From contig CM059566.1 in assembly GCA_030386875.1 (NCBI GenBank), positions 35,686,068 through 35,750,067 on the forward strand: 64,000 nt of DNA, in the 5' to 3' direction. Below are positions 50,901 to 59,900 of the stretch, in pieces (the first letter of the stretch is position 1; each line of letters opens with the position of its first letter). A program made the translations under genes and the position numbers. The notes under the pieces were generated by a model, which worked only from the letters and a program-made list of their open reading frames with translations, ran no database searches and was not told the DNA's origin. The DNA comes from Morinoia aosen (lineage: Eukaryota > Arthropoda > Malacostraca > Amphipoda > Talitridae).

Positions 50901-53900
50901 AGGTAGTGTATTGGCTAAATAATGACTGCACTCGCTGAAAATAATTGATTGGGGGATCAACTAAGACAACCCCATGTCAAAATACTCAATAAGTTAATTG
51001 TATTTAACTCTTATCTCTCCCGTTCGACCAGCCTCCTTCTCAACACGACCGCAACGCTTACGGTAACAACTACGGCGGCTCTCAAGGCCGGGATTCCCAC
51101 GGTCGGGACTCTCACGGTAACGGCCACAGTTCTCACGGCAACGGTTACGGTTCCCACGACCAGAACTCGCACGGCAACGGTCACGACACGCAGGACAGCG
51201 AGACAACACGGCACTCCCACCACGGCCAGGACTACTTCTACGATACGGACAGCAAGGACCGTACTGACTACGCTCACCACGGCTACGACCACGACCACAC
51301 TTACCACGCTCATCCCGGGGTGAGCATAAGTAACGCTCATCTCGCTTTGTGGCATGTGCGGTAATTTAGGGAAGTGGTTTATAGGTAACAATTTGTGAGA
51401 AACAGTTTGTGGGTACTAGTTTGTGGGTACTAGTTTATGGGTAGCAGTTTATGGGTAACAGTTTTTGGGTAACAATTTTTGGGTAACAGTGTTTGAGTAA
51501 AAGTTTTTGAGTAAAAGTTTTTGGGTAGCAGTTTTTGGGTAGCAGTTTTTGGGTAGCAGTTTTTGGGTAGCAGTTTTTGGGTAGCAGTTTTTGGGTAGCA
51601 GTTTTTGGGTAGCAGTTTTTGGGTAGCAGTTTTTGGGTAGCAGTTTTTGGGTAGCAGTTTTTGGGTAGCAGTTTTTGGGTAGCAGTTTTTGGGTAGCAGT
51701 TTTTGGGAAGCAGTTTTTGGGAAGCAGTTTTTGGGTAGCAGTTTTTGGATAAGTTTTTGGGTAACAGTTTTTGGGTAACAGTTTTTGGGTAACAGTTTTT
51801 GGGTAACAGTTTTTGGGTAACAGTTTTTGGGTAACAGTTTTTGGGTAACAGTTTTTGGGTAACAGTTTTTGGGTAACAGTTTTTGGGTAACAGTTTTTGG
51901 GTAACAGTTTTTGGGTAACAGTTTTTGGGTAACAGTTTTTGGGTAACAGTTTTTGGGTAAGAGTTTTTGGGTAAGAGTTTTTGGGTAAGAGTTTTTGGGT
52001 AAGAGTTTTTGGGTAAGAGTTTTTGGGTAAGAGTTTTTGGGTAAGAGTTTTTGGGTAAGAGTTTTTGGGTAAGAGTTTTTGGGTAAGAGTTTTTGGGTAA
52101 GAGTTTTTGGGTAAGAGTTTTTGGGTAAGAGTTTTTGGGTAAGAGTTTTTGGGTAAGAGTTTTTGGGTAAGAGTTTTTGGGTAAGAGTTTATGGACAACA
52201 GTTAGTAAGAGTAATGAATAATTAATTAGTGAACATTAGTTATTGAACGATCAATTAGGACAAAGAAATGATTGATAGTTAATCTCAGTCAGTGCTTTTT
52301 CCTTTGAAATTACCAGTTAATTTGGTACTCTTTACCTCGAGCTCTTTTTCAAAATTACTGCAGCTGTCAATCTCGTGAGTTTTAAATTTTTCCTTACTTT
52401 TATTCTTCATTTTCGCTTATTGTATTCGCCTCTCCATTCTTTCTTTCATTGCAGTCTCTTTTCTCTGTCGTGCACTGGTCTCTTGTATTCATCATGATTT
52501 GAAAATAATTGATATTGCAGCCATTCTGAAAGAAATTTTATTCTGAATCCCAATCCCGATTGCAAAATGGCGTGATCAATGAAGACGTTCAAAGAATAGA
52601 ATAAGCAATGAAAAACTGCGATAATGATTTATGGCAACATAATTCTTTGAGAATGAAATACCACAAAACAGTAAGAATTCCAAATTAGGAAACATATACC
52701 AATGAAATAAATGTTTCAATAATGAGATATTTGTCCCACCAGCCCGAGCCAAGCCCTGACTACGACGACTCCGACGACGGCTGGGGCAAGGTTAAGGTGA
52801 GGGGTTCTGCGGGGCTCATTGTGAGGGGTTCATTTTAAGGGGTTCGCTGCGGGGGCTCATTTCGCTTGATTCATAGCGTTGGGTTCATAGCGTGGGGTTT
52901 ATTGAATGGGATTCATTGCATGGGGCTCACTGGATGGAGTTCATTGCATGGGGCTCGCTGGATGGGGTTGTGTGAGGTTCTTTGAGTGATCTTATTCGAT
53001 TGGGGCTAATTGGAAGGGGTTCATTGCGTTTGATTCATCTTATGTAATTCATTGCATGGGGCTTATTGCGTTTGGTTCAGTACGTGAGGTTCATCACTGG
53101 TAGTAAAGTATGCAGTGTACGCCGAATCAAACAAAAAATGAGCACCATCGCTTTTGAAATTTGGGTTTGGATTTAAAAACAAAATCCATGAAACTTAAAT
53201 TCAAAATAAAATTGATACCGCAGTACAGAGACAATATATATATATATGGTGAATTTATGATTGTTTGAATTGTGAAATTGCCGTGCGGCCGGGACCCGGG
53301 TTCGAAACTCGGCGCTGGCGGTGGCGATTTACTCTGTTGGGTATAGGAGAAAAATTCCAAGCACAATACCCCACTCTACCCAGGTGTCTGAAATGGGTAC
53401 CGGTCTTGACCGGAGGAAAGCGTCCTGGCGTTAGTTCTAAGGCATTTGAAAATCCAATGTACAAGGTGATATGTATCAGGCTTGATTGGAAATAAAGCAT
53501 CCGTAGATGCCTTCATTATTATTTAAAAAAAATTTTTAATCGAGCAAGAAATGCTAACTCCGTCAATGAAATATAAATCAGGCGAAAATACCAATAGAGC
53601 TCCCGTTAAAATCAACATTTTTACCTGTTCTCTGATGCCAGCGCTGAGCTAAAATGTAAATCAGATATAAATTTTCTGTTCAGTTGGAAATAGGGTTCGA
53701 TGGTGATAATATTCTTTTTAAAATCCTCTTCTTTACTGTATGTATTAGAGTTGCAGTTAAATACATGGAAACGCAATAAGATGTGATCACTTTTTGAGTC
53801 CACAGTTGGAACATTTAGTTTTAATGGAAGGGCTTACTGACTTAGATGCAAGTTTAATGAGTTAAGACAAAGGCAAGCAGATTAAGTTCCATAAAATCAA

Positions 53901-56900
53901 ATATGCTAAAATGTAATTTAGTTGCACCTAATAAAAATTCAAATAATGAATAAATAATCACCAGTCAAAAATGAAGTGATTTTTGGGACACCTCGTACAC
54001 TACTCCACTTCATTCACATAGAATCCGTATAGGTAAGGTACCAGAAGGTTACTTATGAGGTGAATGTATTCCTCAAAATACTGTAGTTACAACATTCCTA
54101 AAAGCTTAAATTCCATCGTTTAGATATGTTTCTTCGATCGAAAGCATTTTACGACCCAAATCATGACTCGCACAACACTAATATTTTGCTCCAATTTCAG
54201 CCTCCTGTGTTGAACGGCGGCGACTGGATAAGCAGCAGCGGTGAGGTGAGGACAGAGTGATCTCAGTACTGACAGAACTCTGGTAGTCTGAAGTACTTAT
54301 CTTATAGAAGTACTTATAGAACTCTGAAAATCTTTATTGCTTCTTTGGTCAGCTGGTAGGTTGGTTGCAATAGTTCACGCTCTGCTTTCTCTAACAACAC
54401 ACTGTAAAATTCAACACAGTGTTCTTAGTCACATTGCACGGTGTAATGTTGCATGTTGTGTTGTATGTATGGTTTGATGCAAATGCTAATCTTGCGCAGA
54501 ACCTTCAGTGACTATGTTGTGTATATAGTTTGGTGCAAATGTTGGGGAATCTTTGCCTGGGGTCGGTAATGTGAGCAATGTGCCATAACGGGACACCAGT
54601 GGTCGGTATAGATTTATTTGAATACCGTGAGTGTAGGTGTTACAAACCTCAGCTTTGAGGCACTTTGATACCTCCCTAACCAGACGCAGAATTTAAATGA
54701 AAACATCAGGACTGATTGATTTTATTGCAACTGAGATGTGAAACAATCATGTTTGGTTTACTTTCAACTGTAGTATAGAGCCATCAAGATTAATTTAATT
54801 CAAATTAATATGAAGCAATCATGACTGACTTCATTTTAACTGGAGAGTAATGCAATCATGTATTACTTACTGCTACAGTAATACTGAGCAATCATGATGG
54901 ATTTAAAGCTACTGATCCTTTGATCAATTCGTTACAGATAGTTAATCGTAGGTATGAAACAATTGTAAATAATCCGTTTTTAATGATAGTCCCATTGAAA
55001 GTATGACCCTATAACCCCACTAAAGCTATGACCCTAGAATCTTAAAGGAGTAATAAACCTGTAACCCCACTGAACCAATGACCATATAACCCCACTGAAG
55101 TAATCACCTCACAACCCCACTGAAGCAATGATAACCCCAGTGAAGTAATGGCCAAATAAGTGAAGCAATGATCCTATAACCCCAATGACACCACAAGTGA
55201 ACCAACAACCCCAATGACACCACAAGTGAACCAACAATCCCACGACCCCACAACCCAATGACCCTTTAAGTGAATTAACAACCCCGCCACGCAGCACCTG
55301 CGGCTGGCGGCACTCAACGAGCCCGTGTCGGGAGACCTGCGGGGCCAGAAGGCGGCCGACTTCTCCTGCTATCGCCAGGCCCGCTCTGCCGGCCTCACTG
55401 GCTCTTTCAGGTGGGGTGTGCCCTTTGTTGCTGGGGTTGTGTCCTTGTGGGTAGGGCTACCTCCTGTATGGGTGGGGTTAAACCCTTTACCGGTGGGATT
55501 TAATCCTGTGTTAGTGAGCTTAATATTTTCTTGGTGGGGTTTAATCCTCAGTCCTGTATGCATGGGCTTCTGTCCTGTACGGGATGGGTTTATTTTTTAA
55601 TGGGTTTCGTTCCTGTATAGGTTGAGTTCAATCCTTCGTCAAAGAGGTTCAATCCTTCACAGACGGGATTCACTCTCATGTTCCTGATCTCAAGCACGTC
55701 ACATTTCCCATCAAATATCCACACGACTGCTAATCAATCGATCTCATTCGTGCACTCGGCCTTTAGTTACCTGAAAAATCACTTCAAATTTCTTACAAGC
55801 AAGCACAAGCCTTGGCCCGATTTCCATTTCGTAACTATTAACTAATCTCTTTGAGTTATTTTCCTCTTATTTAATTCAAATTTAGGTCATAATTTCCTAA
55901 AATTTTTGCACTCGAACATTTAAAGTATCACTTGTAATTCAACCGTGAAAATTTAAAAAGATTTCAAGGGTCTTCCGCTCAAAACATCATTAATCACTCA
56001 TTTACCTTATGATCTGAAATCAAGCAAACAATTCTTAGTATATTTTTCCATAAACAGTTTGAACAATTCAAGATGACTGTTACGTTAAAAAAATTATTAA
56101 CTGCTTTAAAAATTATTACTGAAAAATTTGTCACTGTTCCAGAGCGTTCTTGGCAGACTCGTCTGGCATCACTTCTCTGGTCCGCTCCACGCTACAGAAC
56201 CTGCCTGTTGTCAACCTCATGGTGGGTGGTGTGTGGTGATTGTGGTGTGTGGTGATTGTGTTGTGTGGTGATTGTGTTGTGTGGTGATTGTGTTGTGTGG
56301 TGATTGTGTTGTGTGGTGACTGTGTTGTGTGGTGACTGTGTTGTGTGGGGATTGTGGTGTGTGGGGATTGTGGTGTGTGGTGTGTGGTGTGTGGTGATTG
56401 TGTTGTGTGGGGATTGTGTTGTGTGGTGATTGTGTTGTGTGGTGATTGTGTTGTGTGGTGACTGTGTTGTGTGGGGATTGTGGTGTGTGGTGTGTGGTGA
56501 TTGTGTTGTGTGGGGATTGTGGTGTGTGGGGATTGTGGTGTGTGGGGATTGTGGTGTGTGGTGTGTGGTGTGTGGTGATTGTGTTGTGTGGGGATTGTGT
56601 TGTGTGGTGACTGTGTTGTGTGGGGATTGTGGTGTGTGGGGATTGTGGTGTGTGGGGATTGTGGTGTGTGGTGATTGTGTTGTGTGGGGATTGTGTTGTG
56701 TGGTGATTGTGTTGTGTGGTGACTGTGTTGTGTGGGGATTGTGGTGTGTGGTGTGTGGTGATTGTGTTTTGTGGTGATTGTGTTGTGTGGTGATTGTGTT
56801 GTGTGGGGATTGTGGTGTGTGGGGATTGTGGTGTGTGGGGATTGTGGTGTGTGGGGATTGTGGTGTGTGGTGATTGTGGTGTGTGGCGATTGTGGTGTGT

Positions 56901-59900
56901 GGTGTGTGGTGATTGTGTTGTGTGGTGTTATGTTGTGTGGTGTAGTGTTGTGTGGTGAGTGTAGTGTGTGGTGAGTGTGGTGTGAGGTGAGTGTGGTGTG
57001 AGGTGATTGTGGTGTGAGGTGATTGTGGTGTGAGGTGATTGTGGTGTGAGGTGATTGTGTTGTGTGGTGATTGTGGTGTGTGGTGTTTGTGGTGTGTGGT
57101 GTTTGTGGTGTGTGGTGACTGTGGTGTGTGGTGACTGTGTTGTGTGGTGACTGTGTTGTGTGGTGACTGTGTTGTGTGGTGACTGTGTTGTGTGGTGACT
57201 GTGTTGTGTGGTGACTGTGTTGTGTGGTGACTGTGTTGTGTGGTGACTGTGTTGTGTGGTGACTGTGTTGTGTGGTGACTGTGTTGTGTGGTGACTGTGT
57301 TGTGTGGTGACTGTGTTGTGTGGTGACTGTGTTGTGTGGTGACTGTGTTGTGTGGTGACTGTGTTGTGTGGTGACTGTGTTGTGTGGTGACTGTGTTGTG
57401 TGGTGACTGTGTTGTGTGGTGACTGTGTTGTGTGGTGACTGTGTTGTGTGGTGACTGTGTTGTGTGGTGACTGTGTTGTGTGGTGACTGTGTTGTGTGGT
57501 GACTGTGTTGTGTGGTGACTGTGTTGTGTGGTGACTATGTTGTGTGGGGATTGTGGAGTCGGCGATTGTGTTGTGTGTGTGGTATGCATGCCTTTATGTA
57601 TGATCATGTTTATGTGTGGCATTCAAGTTTATGTGTGTGATCATGTTTTGTGTGTGGCATTCATGTTGACATGTGTGGTGATCATGTTTTGTATGTGCGT
57701 AGAGCATTCATGTCTATATGTGTGGTGATGTCGATACAAGATGATCCAAACTTGCACACTTCATCGAAAATGTCCCCCAAAAATTGCCGAACTGCGAAAG
57801 TTTGCTCAATGTGCCCTGTAGACTGTCGGAGAATACGAAATTTGTGCGAATGACTAGTACATCAGGGCATGTTCTAAGAAGAATAGCGCGAATGAGATAT
57901 TTCTTGTCCCCTTAGAAGTATGCAACTGTTGCATCTATGGGAACCATTCCCAAACGATGGTCCACTTTTTTTCTATCGGACGTACGTCTATGAAAGTTTG
58001 CAGACTACTAGATCTCCACATAAATAACAACTTTTGTTTAAGAAAAATTTTTCATAAGGCCATAGGAAATTAATTATTTGAAAAAAAAAATTATATATAT
58101 ACATATATTATTCATTTTAAATTCGAAATTTACAAAGCTAGAGCAATGCGGTTTGTTGCATTTGAAAGTCAAACGTTGGCTCTATCTAAAATACGGGTGA
58201 ATTTTTTTAATCATTTCAATGAGAATTTTTATGAATTTTTCATTGTAAGGGTCAGAGCAAAAGTTATAATTTTAGGGTAAAAAAGTCTACGGAAATCTTT
58301 ACAGAAAATTTTTTGGAAATTCACCCGTAATGTAGATAGAGCACATATGTCACTTTCAAATGCAACAAACCGCATTGCTCTAGCTTTGTAAACTTCGGAG
58401 TTATAACGACAAACGTCTTGATAAGTTACTTTTTTTATAAAACCTATTTTTAAGAAAAAAAATGGTTCTTCTCCTACATTTTTTGAGCTACAGTGATGAT
58501 TTTGGTATCATTGGATGCAGAAAAACAAGGGCTTTACAATGTATTGAGAAGTTTTTCAAAATTCATTCTTGTTTCAAAGTTATGACGTCATAAATTTGAA
58601 TTTTCTTGAGAATATTTTGATTTTTTTCCTTTTTAATTTTTTAAATTTTTATATTGGCAATTTGAGGAAAAGCATTCAAGTTTTTGGAATGTCCACGTTA
58701 TTCTGCATCCAATGATACCAAAATCATTACTGTAGCTCAAAAACTATCAGAGAAAAAGCATTTAGAAACCCCCCCCCCCCCCCCCCCCAAATGTCGTTTT
58801 CTATGATTTCCCATTTTCTTTTCAAGAAAATCGCATTTTGTCATAAATGATAAATGATTCTAAATTGTATTTCCTATCAGTATACCAAATTTCATTGCTC
58901 TAAATTCAATAATAAAAAAAATATTCGGATGGGGATGAGGAATATGAATGATGAAATATATAAAAAAATAAAATGAAAAAAATTGAAAATTTGAGTTTTT
59001 TTTGTCCACGTTATTCTGCATTCAATGATACCAAAATCATTACTGTAGCTCAAAAACTGTAGGAGGAGAATCATTTAGAAAACCCCCCCAAAAATGTCGT
59101 TTTCTATGATTTCCCATTTTCTTTTCAAGAATATCGCATTTTGTCATTAATGATAAATGATTCAAAATTGCATTTCCTATCAGTATACCAAATTTAATTG
59201 CTCTAGGTTCAAAAATGAAAAAAAAAGGTCCGTAAGAGGGATGCCCTCCAACCCCCCCCCCCCCCCCCCCCCGGGGGGGACATTAGCTCTGGGATACGTT
59301 CCTGATATTTTTACAGACATTCGGGGACATATCTCAAACTCATTTAAAGCAGTAAAAAAAAAATCGGGAGAATCGACTTTTGGACTGCAGATGCCCCAAT
59401 TGCCATGTAAATGCTTCCCTTATGGGAATTATCAATCCCAAAGGAAAATGTGAGGTCCCAAGCTGAAGGTTTGGTTGGTCTTCCTGTTTCAACAGAGAAC
59501 GCTTTTTTTGTTTTGTAATAGACCAACTTTTTTCAATTACCTGCTTTGCTGTTTATCAGCACCTACTAATCTCTTCTTCTATTTTTATACGGTTTCATAA
59601 TTTCAATTTTATACATGTTGTTTACATGTTCAGGAGATCTTTTATGGGGGATTCCCTACATGTTGAAGAGAGAATGCTTGGATGTCTTTTGGATGTGTTC
59701 GGTTGATAAATGCGGTGTACGCATAGGTCCAATATTTTCGAAGTTAGGTAAATAGCACTGATTTTTGAAGAACAGTACGATTCGTTACCAAGTTAATATT
59801 TATAGTATTGGCGGCATTATGAGTTATAGTTGACACATAAGTTGGCTTACTTTCATCATCCTAAACGCACAGCTTAAACAATATTTTCCCGTATTTTAGA

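Noticed and set aside
51449-52198. 249-codon minus ORF ([10 protein letters not shown])
   Set aside because: By-product of the 14-bp array.
53299-53311. tRNA gene
   Set aside because: A B-box-like GGTTCGAAACTC is present, but no cloverleaf or A box. It belongs to a SINE relic.
56192-57622. 476-codon minus ORF ([16 protein letters not shown])
   Set aside because: By-product of the GT-rich array in intron 23.
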